A stretch of DNA of 64,000 nt from the NCBI RefSeq assembly GCF_027912675.1, contig NZ_CP115758.1, positions 124,001 through 188,000 on the forward strand, given 5' to 3'. How positions within the stretch are numbered: position 1 is the stretch's first letter; the number at the start of each line of letters is the position of its first letter. Below the pieces are notes generated by a model. That model saw only the letters and a program-made list of their open reading frames with translations, was not told where the DNA came from and searched no databases. The position numbers were made by a program, and so were the translations under genes. Positions 36,219-44,719 of this stretch are shown piece after piece. The stretch is from Paracoccus sp. SCSIO 75233. Its GTDB lineage: Bacteria > Pseudomonadota > Alphaproteobacteria > Rhodobacterales > Rhodobacteraceae.

Positions 36219-37391
36219 ATGAAGAACGGACGAGAACCGGTGGTCGTCGGCATCGCCGACGCGCCGCTGAAGGACGGCAAGTTCGTCACCAAGGCTTCGG
36301 TCCTTGGTCATGCCGCATTTGTGGCAAAAGCCGCCGTCGAAGAAGCAGGACTGAAGTTGAGCGATGTCGACGGTCTTCTGACGGCCGGCATGTGGGGGGT
36401 CCCCGGCCCCGGCCAACTGGCCACGGTGACGCTGGGCGAATATCTGGGCATCATGCCGACATTCGTCGATGGCACGAATATTGGCGGTTCGGCATTCGAG
36501 GCCCATATCGCACATGCCGCCATGGCTCTTCGCGAAGGCTATTGCGAGGTTGCGCTGATTGTCTACAGCTCGGACCAGAAATCCCTGCGCAGCCGCAATC
36601 TAGGGGGTCGGCCTTCAGTCCTGTCCATGCAGCATGAAACGCCTTACGGAATGCCCACGCCTGTGGGCGGCTATGCGATGGCCGCACAGCGCCATATGCA
36701 TGAATTTGGCACCACGTCCGAGAATCTGGCCGAAATCGCCGTCGCGACGCGGAAATGGGCACAGTTGAACCCCGAGGCGACGCGTCGCGATCCGCTGTCC
36801 ATTGACGACGTGCTGTCCAGCACGATGATCTCGGAGCCGCTGCATCTGCTCGATTGCTGTCTCGTCACCGACGGGGCCGGCGCCCTCGTCATGACCACCG
36901 CCGAGCGGGCCAAGGACCTCAACACCCGTCCCGTCGCGGTCAAGGGCTATGGCGAGGCGCATACCCACTGGGCCATCGGCGAAATGCCGGACCTCGCCCG
37001 CCTGCTTCCCGCGCAAAAGGCCGGGGAACGCGCAATAAAAATGGCCGGGGTGAGCCATTCGGATATCGACCTGGTCGAGATCTATGACAGCTTTACCATC
37101 ACCGTGCTGCTCTCGCTCGAGGCTCTCGGCTTCTGCAAGATCGGCGAAGGCGGGGATTTCGTGTCGGGCCAGCGCACGGCACCAGGCGGGGCGTTCCCAA
37201 TGAACACCAGCGGCGGCGGCCTCTCGGCGCTGCATCCGGGCATGTTCGGAATGTTCCTGCTGATCGAGGCCGTCCGGCAGCTTCGCGGCGAAGGCGGCGA
37301 GCGCCAGGTCAAGGGCGCCGAGACCGCTCTGGTGCATGGTACCGGGGGTACGCTTTCCTCAGGTGCGACCGTGATTTTGCAGAAGGGCTAA
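36219..37391 (+). CDS. Thiolase-superfamily protein lacking catalytic Cys (Ltp2-like)
   Basis: A 390-aa protein of the SCP-x/lipid-transfer thiolase group. Both thiolase cysteines are missing: at the acyl-Cys position it reads DGTNIGGSAFE, and near the C-terminus VHGTGGTLSSG. The NTSGGGLSALHPGMFGM loop, with a His-Pro, is retained. Cys-less members such as actinobacterial Ltp2 act as retro-aldolases in complex with a DUF35 protein, and here a DUF35 gene follows directly. A retro-aldol cleavage of a 3-hydroxyacyl-CoA is therefore my leading hypothesis; ordinary thiolysis is unlikely. A paralogue lies at 57282-58427. Confidence 0.9.
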   Translation: MKNGREPVVVGIADAPLKDGKFVTKASVLGHAAFVAKAAVEEAGLKLSDVDGLLTAGMWGVPGPGQLATVTLGEYLGIMPTFVDGTNIGGSAFEAHIAHAAMALREGYCEVALIVYSSDQKSLRSRNLGGRPSVLSMQHETPYGMPTPVGGYAMAAQRHMHEFGTTSENLAEIAVATRKWAQLNPEATRRDPLSIDDVLSSTMISEPLHLLDCCLVTDGAGALVMTTAERAKDLNTRPVAVKGYGEAHTHWAIGEMPDLARLLPAQKAGERAIKMAGVSHSDIDLVEIYDSFTITVLLSLEALGFCKIGEGGDFVSGQRTAPGGAFPMNTSGGGLSALHPGMFGMFLLIEAVRQLRGEGGERQVKGAETALVHGTGGTLSSGATVILQKG

Positions 37392-37395
37392 GACG

Positions 37396-37800
37396 ATGAG
37401 CATTGAAAAACCGCTTCCGGTGATCGACCATGACAGTGCCCCCTATTGGGAGGCCACGCGCGAGGGCCGCCTCGACATCCCGCTTTGCGGCGATTGCGGC
37501 AAACATCATTTCTATCCCCGCTCTATTTGCCCGTATTGCCATTCCGACAATCTGCGCTTCAACACCGTGAGCGGACGCGGCAAGGTGCATACCTTCACCA
37601 TCGCGCGCCGTCCGGCAGGGCCGACTTTCGCGGATGACGTGCCATATGTCGTGGCATTGATCGAGCTGGAGGAAGGCCCCCGGATGATGAGCCGGATCCA
37701 GACCGGCGACCCCGAGAAGGTTCATATCGGGGCCAAGGTGGAAGTGACGTTCGTCAAGGCAACCGACGAAGTGACTTTTCCCTACTTCAAAATGACCTGA
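37396..37800 (+). CDS. DUF35 OB-fold zinc-ribbon protein
   Basis: A 134-aa protein: an N-terminal helix (APYWEATREGRLD), a rubredoxin-like zinc ribbon with two CxxC pairs (LCGDCGK and ICPYCHSD), and an OB-fold (GRGKVHTFTIARR; MMSRIQTGD) proposed to bind the CoA part. DUF35 proteins are obligatory partners of thiolase-like enzymes in archaeal HMG-CoA synthesis and of Ltp2 aldolase in steroid degradation. It lies 4 bp after the Cys-less thiolase-like gene, last in the operon, and is followed by a strong terminator. Confidence 0.94.
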   Translation: MSIEKPLPVIDHDSAPYWEATREGRLDIPLCGDCGKHHFYPRSICPYCHSDNLRFNTVSGRGKVHTFTIARRPAGPTFADDVPYVVALIELEEGPRMMSRIQTGDPEKVHIGAKVEVTFVKATDEVTFPYFKMT

Positions 37801-37834
37801 GGCCAGAGGCACCGCCACTTCGGGGCCGAATGTG

Positions 37835-37871
37835 GAAGAGCCGTCGCAGAGGTTGTCTGCGGTGGCTCTTC
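37835..37871 (+). terminator. Strong rho-independent terminator
   Basis: A 16-bp stem (GAAGAGCC... pairing with ...GGCTCTTC, with two G-T pairs inside) closes a 5-base loop and is followed by GCTTTTC. It ends the plus operon 32452-37800, 34 bp after DUF35. It faces the convergent TRAP permease gene ending at 37884 and may act for both strands. Confidence 0.82.
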
Positions 37872-37883
37872 GCTTTTCGGAGG

Positions 37884-39827
37884 TCACCCGGCGCGGCCGG
37901 GCTGCGGTGCTCCGCGCAAAAACCGCCACGCCAAGAGCCCGGCCAGCGCCAGCCCACCAACGATGTCGGCCGCAGGCGCGGCGTAAAACAGCAAGCCGGC
38001 AGCCGACAGGAACAGCAACCGGCCGATGACCGGCACCTTTCCACGAAACCAGCCGCTTGTGCCGACGCTGACGGCAAAAACCGCGGCGCAGGCCACGCCC
38101 ATATCCAGTAGGATTTGCACCGTGCCGCCCTGGGCCAGTATGCCCGGCCGGAACACAAAGAGAAACGGCACCACATAGATCGCTCCGGCCAACATCAGCG
38201 CGCGACCCGCCACCCGCCAGAAATTGGCCCCTGCCAGGGCGGCGGCGGCATAGACACTGGCGCAGACCGGTGGCGTGATGGCCGACAGGATCGCATAGTA
38301 GAAGACAAAAAGATGAGCCGTCAGTTCGGGTAGGCCAAGCCGCACGAGACTGGGCGCGGCGATTGCCGCCGCCAGCACATAGGAGGCCGTCGTCGGCACG
38401 TCCATACCCAGCAAGATCGCCAGCACCGCCGCCAGCAACAGGGCCACGATCAACCCCTGACCGGACACAGAGAACAACAGGTTCGAGACTTTGACCCCGG
38501 CACCCGTCGCCGTCAGAACCTTGACGACGATGGCGGCGCAGGCTAGCAGCGCGGCGATCATCACCAACGCCCGCCCTGCTTCGATCATCCCCTCATAGAG
38601 GTCGCGCGCCAGCTTGGCCCAAGAGGCCAGCACGCCCTGCTCTCTTCCGTCACGCGCGAACGGGCGCACCACCACACAGGCCAAAACCAGTATGATAACA
38701 GCACCGGCACCTGCAAAGCTCGGCGTGTAGCCGTTGAACAGGAAGTAGACCATCGCCGCGATGGGAAGAAACAAGGGAATTGACTTGTCCGGTGCGAGGA
38801 ATTCCGCCGGTTCGGGCATTTCGCTCCTCGGTGTCGGTTGCAACCCTGTGCGACGCGCATAGAGATCCACCCCGAGCCATACCGCCAGGTAGTAGAGAAA
38901 TGCCGGACCGATCGCCGCAACGACAATGTCGGTATAGGGAATGTTCAGGAACTCAGCCATGATGAAGGCCGCTGCCCCCATCACCGGCGGCGTAAGCTGG
39001 CCGGCGGAGGAGGCAACGGCCTCGACCGCCCCGGCAAAGGCCGGTGGATAGCGCAGCCGCTTCATCGTGGGAATGGTGATCGAGCCGGTCGCCATGACGT
39101 TGGCCACTGCCGAACCGGTCACCGTCCCGAACATCGCCGAAGACAGGGCACAGACCTTTGCCGGGCCGCCATACGTTCGACCGGCGATCCACGTTGCCAT
39201 TTTCATGAAAGCATCCGTTGCCCCGGTCGACAGCAGGAGCGCCCCCAGAAGCACATAGATCACGATGACCCGTGCCCCGATATCCGCAAGGTAGCCGAAC
39301 AGGCCGGTGGTCGAGCTGTAAAATGTCTCGACAGCGGTACGTGCCGAAACGCGCGGCGGGCGCCAGGCGCCGTCGATCAGGTCATAGCCGAAATAGAAAT
39401 AGATCACGGTGCAAAGGGCCAGCAGCGGCAGGAACCATCCGATCACCCGGCGCGCGGCCTCGAGGGTCAGCAGAACAGCTATCAGACCTGCCGCCTTGTC
39501 GATCGGCCCATAGCGCACCATGATATCCGAAAAGCGATCCCGGTTCAGGATCACGTAGAGGCAAACCGCGAACGCCAGTAGTCCCAGCATGATGTCCACA
39601 GCCCGTTCAATCCCGCTTCGCGCACCGGTCCGCGAGGCGCGTGCCGCATAAAGAAAGAACGCGCCGCCGATACCGAAACCGATAAAGATCGGCCGCTGAA
39701 CCAGCGGTTCGAACTGCCCGAATAAGGCATTGTAGAAATGCAGAGCGACGAATGCCGCCAACAATACTCCAAGCGCCTGCCCTCCGCGCCGTTCCCAATT
39801 GGGTATTGCGGTCGATGTCTGCGTCAT
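37884..39827 (-). CDS. TRAP transporter fused permease (TAXI type)
   Basis: A 647-aa fusion of the small and large TRAP membrane subunits, the form that works with TAXI binding proteins. The N-terminal third corresponds to the four-helix small subunit; the rest is the large subunit with MFGTVTGSAVANVMATGSI, LTPPVMGAAAFIMAEF and ITPPVCASVYAAAAL. Extra hydrophobic segments follow at the C-terminus. It is the last gene of a minus operon with a CoA-transferase pair, 89 bp after the TAXI binding protein. The substrate is unknown; the coupled CoA-transferase suggests an organic acid. Confidence 0.94.
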   Translation of the reverse strand: MTQTSTAIPNWERRGGQALGVLLAAFVALHFYNALFGQFEPLVQRPIFIGFGIGGAFFLYAARASRTGARSGIERAVDIMLGLLAFAVCLYVILNRDRFSDIMVRYGPIDKAAGLIAVLLTLEAARRVIGWFLPLLALCTVIYFYFGYDLIDGAWRPPRVSARTAVETFYSSTTGLFGYLADIGARVIVIYVLLGALLLSTGATDAFMKMATWIAGRTYGGPAKVCALSSAMFGTVTGSAVANVMATGSITIPTMKRLRYPPAFAGAVEAVASSAGQLTPPVMGAAAFIMAEFLNIPYTDIVVAAIGPAFLYYLAVWLGVDLYARRTGLQPTPRSEMPEPAEFLAPDKSIPLFLPIAAMVYFLFNGYTPSFAGAGAVIILVLACVVVRPFARDGREQGVLASWAKLARDLYEGMIEAGRALVMIAALLACAAIVVKVLTATGAGVKVSNLLFSVSGQGLIVALLLAAVLAILLGMDVPTTASYVLAAAIAAPSLVRLGLPELTAHLFVFYYAILSAITPPVCASVYAAAALAGANFWRVAGRALMLAGAIYVVPFLFVFRPGILAQGGTVQILLDMGVACAAVFAVSVGTSGWFRGKVPVIGRLLFLSAAGLLFYAAPAADIVGGLALAGLLAWRFLRGAPQPGRAG

Positions 39828-39916
39828 GTTCTCTCCGAGAGCGGTAACGGCGGGGTGCCCGCAGCACCCCGTCTGGATCAGCCTATGGCCGCCGTCGTGA
39901 CGGCCCGCGATTCCGG

Positions 39917-40888
39917 TCAGCTTCCGGCCGCCTCTCTCCAGTAACGTTCCGCACCTGGATGATAGGGTATACCGGTCTCGATTGTGGCGACGGCATCGGC
40001 GGCGATGTCGTAATCCGCAAGCTGCGGCCAGGCTTCGACCAGCAGGTCCATGTTCTGGTGGATGCTGCGAGCGATGTCATAGGCGCTCTGGTCATCCATG
40101 ACGCCGGTGCGGGTCAGGAAGAAGACGTTGAGCTTGGGTACCCGCATTTCCTCGGATCCCGGAATAAGCCCTGCGGGAAGAGTCGTGAAACCGACGCCCT
40201 CCATGGCTTCTGTCGCCGCTTTCTCCTGCTCTTCGGTGAAGCCGATCAACCGCATCTTGGTGCTTGTCATCAACTCTTGCAGGGTTGCATCGACAGAGTT
40301 TGCGGCCCCGTATTTGCTATAACCGATGATCTGGCGGTTCTTGATGCCTTCCACCGCGTCGCCAACGGCGCCATGCACCAGGTCCGCGTTGATATCGAAC
40401 ATGGACAGGACACCGGTCGTCAACGTCTCGGCCGCCGATCCGCGGATGCCGGGATTGAACTTCTTTCCGTCCAGTTCGTCCAGCGTCGTCACACCAGACT
40501 CTTCGGTGACCGCGATCAGCAGGATCGAGGCGCTGTAAGGATAAAGCGCAACCGTATCTGGGATTGCGTTACCTTCGAACTTGCCGGTCCCGTTTCTGGC
40601 GGAGATCAGAATGTCGGTGGTGGCAAGCCCAAGGTCGATCTCGTCGCGCGCCAGCCGCAGCACATTGTCCACGCTGGCCCCGGTTTCGATCACGCTGACA
40701 TTGGTGCCTTCCATGCCGGTCTCGATCGCCTTGCTCATCGCAACCGAAATGGTGAAATGGCTCGACGTCGGGCTGGTCGTGCCCATCGTGAGATCCTTGG
40801 CAGATGCCGCGCCGCCAAGGGCTATCGCGCCCATGGCCGCGATAGCACCCACCGCCGCCCGGTATCCGGTCAACTTGCGTTGGATCAT
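39917..40888 (-). CDS. TAXI-family TRAP solute-binding protein
   Basis: A 323-aa periplasmic receptor of the TAXI group, structurally distinct from DctP. The signal peptide (AVGAIAAMGAIALGGAASA) is followed by LTMGTTSPTSSHFTISVAMS, and the TAXI-type ending is IPYHPGAERYWREA. The ribosome site GGGAGGA precedes ATG 40888. It lies 45 bp after the CoA-transferase beta subunit. Confidence 0.94.
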   Translation of the reverse strand: MIQRKLTGYRAAVGAIAAMGAIALGGAASAKDLTMGTTSPTSSHFTISVAMSKAIETGMEGTNVSVIETGASVDNVLRLARDEIDLGLATTDILISARNGTGKFEGNAIPDTVALYPYSASILLIAVTEESGVTTLDELDGKKFNPGIRGSAAETLTTGVLSMFDINADLVHGAVGDAVEGIKNRQIIGYSKYGAANSVDATLQELMTSTKMRLIGFTEEQEKAATEAMEGVGFTTLPAGLIPGSEEMRVPKLNVFFLTRTGVMDDQSAYDIARSIHQNMDLLVEAWPQLADYDIAADAVATIETGIPYHPGAERYWREAAGS

Positions 40889-40933
40889 TTTATCCTCCCG
40901 TTTTTGCCTTTAAAGTAACGTCAGCCCGGTCGC

Positions 40934-41701
40934 TTAAGCACGCAGGGCCCCCGATGTATCGATCCGCTCTCTCAGAACGCGCAATTCTTCCTCCGTTGGT
41001 GGCCGCGTTTGCGGCACCTCGCCTCTGATCGCCAGATCGAACCCCGTATGACGCTGGACCTCTTCGGGCGTATTTCCCGCATGCACCGATTTCAGTCGCA
41101 TTCGCAGCGTCGTCTTGTCGAAATCCATAACCGCTCGCGGTGTCACCACCAGGCGCGGTCCTTCATTGACCAGCCCGGCGTCGCGTTTCGCGGCAGGCCC
41201 GGACAGATGTCCGGGTATTGTGATGAAATCGACCGTTTCCACAAAGTTTCGCGCCGTATGCACGGTGGGGCAAATGTAATACCGCGACGAGGTGTGGCAG
41301 TATGACAGGTTTGCTGCCCCCGGCCCGCGCATCTTTGGTGCGTGCAGCGTGCCGCCGACGTGGTGCAGGTTGATGTTGCCGTACACATCGTGCTGCAAGC
41401 CACTGTGAAAGAAAAAATCCAGCCCGTGATGGCTGTGGCCGAACAACTCGATAAAGGTCTCGGCGGCCTCGCAGCGGCCGAGCGCACGATCGTCCAGCAT
41501 CGACGGATACAAACGCCCCGGCTCGGGGTTGAAGAACATCTCGCCGCCGACCGTCAGGTTCGGTGCATGCAGCTCGCGGGCTAGCGCAATGGCCGCCATC
41601 GGCACCAACGCGGCTGCACCCGCCGCACCCAGTTCTCCGTCGGCCAGATCGCGGGCCAACACGACGACCATCTGTTCAATTGGGGAAACCGCTGCACTCA
41701 T
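40934..41701 (-). CDS. Class I CoA-transferase, beta-type subunit
   Basis: A 255-aa beta-type subunit of a two-chain CoA-transferase of the glutaconate/3-oxoacid class. Typical are APNLTVGGEMFFNPEPG, FFHSGLQHDVYGNINL, and the VTPRAVMDFDKTTLRMRLKS C-terminal region. I could not place the catalytic Glu with confidence. Homologues of this pair in steroid-degrading bacteria (IpdAB) are not transferases but ring-opening hydrolases, so the reaction is open. It overlaps the alpha gene by 4 bp. Confidence 0.88.
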   Translation of the reverse strand: MSAAVSPIEQMVVVLARDLADGELGAAGAAALVPMAAIALARELHAPNLTVGGEMFFNPEPGRLYPSMLDDRALGRCEAAETFIELFGHSHHGLDFFFHSGLQHDVYGNINLHHVGGTLHAPKMRGPGAANLSYCHTSSRYYICPTVHTARNFVETVDFITIPGHLSGPAAKRDAGLVNEGPRLVVTPRAVMDFDKTTLRMRLKSVHAGNTPEEVQRHTGFDLAIRGEVPQTRPPTEEELRVLRERIDTSGALRA

Positions 41702-42651
41702 TCGTTCCGTGCCTCGGCTTCGAGCACGGCGAAATACCCGGCTCCCCCGACCGCTTCGATGTAGTCGCTCTGGTTTTTCGGTCCGGTCACATGGCGGGCG
41801 ATATAGGTGTCCAGCCCCGTGCTGTCGCCGGTCCGGGCGGCATCCCCCAGATCGGCGTAGGCGTCGATATGGTCCTCGTCCATCGCATAGTTGGGAAAGC
41901 TCGCGGTTGGGTGCGCGCCATAGGGCACCTCGACCACGGCATCGACATAATAAGACGGCACGGTAACCCGCGAGGGATCGTCCAGAACGACCTCGTCCGG
42001 CACGATCCGGTCCACGCTGGCAATGACCATGTCAGACGCGCGTGCCATCAGCTGATCGGCGTAGACCATCGTGCTGAGATGGCGCAGGTTTCCCCAACGG
42101 TCGGCTTCCTGCGCGTGCAAGAACGTCACTCTGGGGCGGATCGGCCCGACGGCGTGAATACGGCGGCCGGAGAACGGGCAGTCGATTTCGTGCAAAAGCG
42201 GGTTGTGCTTCAGAACGTCCGATCCGCGCAGCGCGTCGATTGGCTGGAACGGCACGCCATGAGCCGACGCCATCAGCCCGCCCACCACGGTCAGCGCATC
42301 CAGCGCGTGCGCGGTCACCTGCCCTGCCTCGACCGCGCGGCGGAAATTGGGGCAAAGCCGGTTTTCCAGCGTAACGCCGGGAATAAAGACCTGTGCGACC
42401 GCGCCTGCCGCAATCATCAGGTCGACATCATACCCCGCGCCCGGCGAGGAATACACATGCAGACCATCTGCGCCCGCGGCCAGCAACGCGCGCACCAGTG
42501 CGACAGGGCGGCTTTGCTTGAACAGACCACCGAGACAAAGCTCGGGGCGTTCTTCCAAAGCGCCTCGTGCCAGCCGGGCTGCGTCTTGCAGGCCTGTGAC
42601 CTTGCTGCGACGTGTGGGTTTCGCTTGGCCTTCCATCGTTGGGCGTGCCAC
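41698..42651 (-). CDS. Class I CoA-transferase, alpha-type subunit
   Basis: A 317-aa alpha-type subunit. The GYDVDLMIAAGAVAQVFIPG and VTFLHAQEADRWGNL segments are typical of glutaconate-type CoA-transferases. It heads the operon alpha-beta-TAXI-fused permease, so import and CoA charging (or, if IpdA-like, ring hydrolysis) are co-expressed. A perfect CACATATGTG palindrome lies 81 bp upstream of the start. Confidence 0.9.
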   Translation of the reverse strand: MARPTMEGQAKPTRRSKVTGLQDAARLARGALEERPELCLGGLFKQSRPVALVRALLAAGADGLHVYSSPGAGYDVDLMIAAGAVAQVFIPGVTLENRLCPNFRRAVEAGQVTAHALDALTVVGGLMASAHGVPFQPIDALRGSDVLKHNPLLHEIDCPFSGRRIHAVGPIRPRVTFLHAQEADRWGNLRHLSTMVYADQLMARASDMVIASVDRIVPDEVVLDDPSRVTVPSYYVDAVVEVPYGAHPTASFPNYAMDEDHIDAYADLGDAARTGDSTGLDTYIARHVTGPKNQSDYIEAVGGAGYFAVLEAEARNE

Positions 42652-42731
42652 TCCGATAGTGATTGCGCTGACCCATCCTAGTTGACGCTATGGGGTCCAT
42701 CACCTTCCGACTAGCGCAAAGCCTGATCGAA

Positions 42732-42741
42732 CACATATGTG
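42732..42741. promoter_or_regulatory. CACATATGTG palindrome 1
   Basis: A perfect 10-bp palindrome (context ACACATATGTGG) lies upstream of the CoA-transferase/TAXI operon that starts at 42651 (minus). The same 10-mer occurs only twice more outside genes, at 44638 and 49939, each in front of another catabolic operon. Confidence 0.6.
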
Positions 42742-42782
42742 GAAATGCTTGCGCCCGGTTCCTGACAGGCAATTGAGACCGG

Positions 42783-44210
42783 TCAGAACCACCCTGCCGC
42801 GACACCGCCGCCAACGATGAGCGTGATGAGGAGGATGCTCGCAACACCGAAGATCCCGTTCCACCGCAAGCCGATGGTCAGCGGCCGCTCGCCCACGATG
42901 GAGGAGGCGTAGACCACCGCCGTGATGGCCGGTCCCATGCAGATGATGCTGCTCCAGCCACCAGCCAGTGCAAGGCCCAGAGCAAGCGGCGACAAACCTT
43001 CCACGCCGACGCGGTTGACCACCTCTGCCAGCAGGACCACCGAGATCATCGGATGCACGCCCAGCAGCCCCGTCAGAAACACCGTCATGATCAACAGCAC
43101 GACGGTCAGCACAGGCCGCGTTGCGATCCAGCCAAGATGGTCGGCAATCCATTCGACCGGAACGACCTCCAGCGCGACGAGGCCGATGAACCCCGCCGAC
43201 GCGATGACGCTCATTTCGGTCGCGAAACCCGGTGCCTGGGTCACAAACCGGCGCGATATACCGGCAAGGCTGCCACTGCCGCTGCGCATAACCGACCAGA
43301 GCAGCGCATAGATCGGCACGATGGTGATCAGGACGGTCTGGAAACTGTACTGGGTCAACCGGTCCAGCGTGACCACGGCGGCGCCCAAAAAAAGCACATG
43401 CCCGGACACGATCAGGACGGCCCAGGGGCTCCAGTCCGGCAAGTCACCGCTCAGGGCCGGTGCCCGGCCGCGCGCCGAGGGCGGGCGCCACCATTCCACC
43501 GTGTCGAACAGCCATCCCAGAAGAAACAGAATCCCGGCCAGAGCAATCCCGTAAGGCGCCAGGGTCGTCCATTCGAGCCCCGGTATTGTGAGAATCATCA
43601 GATTGAGAGCGATTCCGAACGGCGTCCAGAACGCGATCGAGGAAAACCCCCGCATACAGGCGCTCACCATCCTGCGCTTGCGAGCCTGGAACACGAATTC
43701 GTCCATCTCGTGCCGATGCGCCGCCAGCCCTTTCATTATGATCTCCAGCATCACCCCAAGCCCGCCGAGATTTAGAAGCACCCCGAACAGATGCCCGCCC
43801 GCACCCAGAGAGGCGTAGCGACGGGTCGGCGGCTGCAGTGTCAGGAATTCACCGGCAACCTCGACAATCGGGTCTTGGGTGGCCGCGATGCGCAGGAAGG
43901 CGACAGCCGTCAGCAGAGCGGACAGGAACACGACGCGCCCCGCCGCCTGGACGAAGATGCCGGGGTCGATTCCATTGGCCAGCGCCAGAAGGGCGATCGC
44001 GAGCGAGAAGAAAAGCAGCACCCATCCGACACGGGCGATGTAGCGGGACGAAATGGCAAGATAGATGCAGAAAAACGGCGCGGCAGCGATGGACGCGACG
44101 GCGGAGGGCAAGACACCCTGAATGATGGCAGCGCCAAGACAAATCAGCAGACAAATGGCCGTAAACCTGTTGCGCTTGCCGGAACGTTTCAGGCGCTCGA
44201 CAGGCGACAT
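42783..44210 (-). CDS. Uncharacterised multi-spanning membrane protein
   Basis: A 475-aa protein with about 12 hydrophobic segments spread along its length and two short cytoplasmic-looking charged loops (around residues 160-180 and 240-255). The C-terminal GVHPMISVVLLAEV and LALAGGWSSIICMGPAITAV are reminiscent of ion-transporter superfamily permeases, but I do not recognise a named family. A run of seven G serves as ribosome site, three bases before ATG 44210. It lies between the CoA-transferase/TAXI operon and the MmgE operon, so a role in uptake or efflux of pathway acids is plausible (inference). Confidence 0.8.
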   Translation of the reverse strand: MSPVERLKRSGKRNRFTAICLLICLGAAIIQGVLPSAVASIAAAPFFCIYLAISSRYIARVGWVLLFFSLAIALLALANGIDPGIFVQAAGRVVFLSALLTAVAFLRIAATQDPIVEVAGEFLTLQPPTRRYASLGAGGHLFGVLLNLGGLGVMLEIIMKGLAAHRHEMDEFVFQARKRRMVSACMRGFSSIAFWTPFGIALNLMILTIPGLEWTTLAPYGIALAGILFLLGWLFDTVEWWRPPSARGRAPALSGDLPDWSPWAVLIVSGHVLFLGAAVVTLDRLTQYSFQTVLITIVPIYALLWSVMRSGSGSLAGISRRFVTQAPGFATEMSVIASAGFIGLVALEVVPVEWIADHLGWIATRPVLTVVLLIMTVFLTGLLGVHPMISVVLLAEVVNRVGVEGLSPLALGLALAGGWSSIICMGPAITAVVYASSIVGERPLTIGLRWNGIFGVASILLITLIVGGGVAAGWF

Positions 44211-44637
44211 CTGCCCCCCCTTTTCCGAAGGCGCTCGTTGTGTCTGTGACGCAACGGCAGATGCGGTCTTTCATGGCACGACGGCGGAAATGCGATGCCG
44301 ACAATTTCCCATTCACAGGCAAGGACACACAAGGTGCTCATCTTGTCGGCGCAGGGCGGACTAGCCCGGATTTGTGGTGGCACTGACCGCCTTGGTTCCG
44401 GGCCTCCGAGGATACATCGTCTGGCGGTCAATGACACAACGATGCCTCGAAATGTCTCTCCGCACATGCGTGCTTGTCTGCCCGACTTTTCACGCCGATA
44501 CCCTCAACCACGTCTGTTCTTCTTTCCGAAGTTCTACGGTCACGTCCAACGCCCGATCCTGCACGGAAACAGAGGAAGGATGAGCACCCAGAATATCCAA
44601 CGGCAGCAAGGATCACAACGCAAGCATCCCGCTCCAA

Positions 44638-44647
44638 CACATATGTG
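44638..44647. promoter_or_regulatory. CACATATGTG palindrome 2
   Basis: A perfect palindrome in the context ACACATATGTGC, 73 bp before the MmgE start. Its centre lies about 61 bp upstream of the start point implied by the adjacent promoter boxes, a position typical for activator sites. Confidence 0.6.
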
Positions 44648-44667
44648 CGAAAGAGTGGGGCCGAGAG

Positions 44668-44697
44668 TTGATAGCGCCCGCCTTGATGAGGCAATAT
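44668..44697 (+). promoter_or_regulatory. Candidate promoter of the MmgE-ACAD operon
   Basis: TTGATA (44668-44673), an 18-bp spacer and CAATAT (44692-44697) lie just before the AAAGAAG ribosome site and ATG 44720. The boxes are imperfect, in keeping with a promoter that needs an activator. Confidence 0.4.
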
Positions 44698-44719
44698 GCA
44701 GTGTCAGAGAAAGAAGTGG

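Larger units (their letters stand above)
44211..44719. other. 509-bp divergent regulatory region
   Basis: The region lies between the membrane protein (minus) and MmgE (plus). It contains the CACATATGTG palindrome at 44638 and a promoter-like TTGATA-N18-CAATAT nearer to MmgE. Short open frames on both strands show no family resemblance. I see no RNA gene. Confidence 0.55.
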
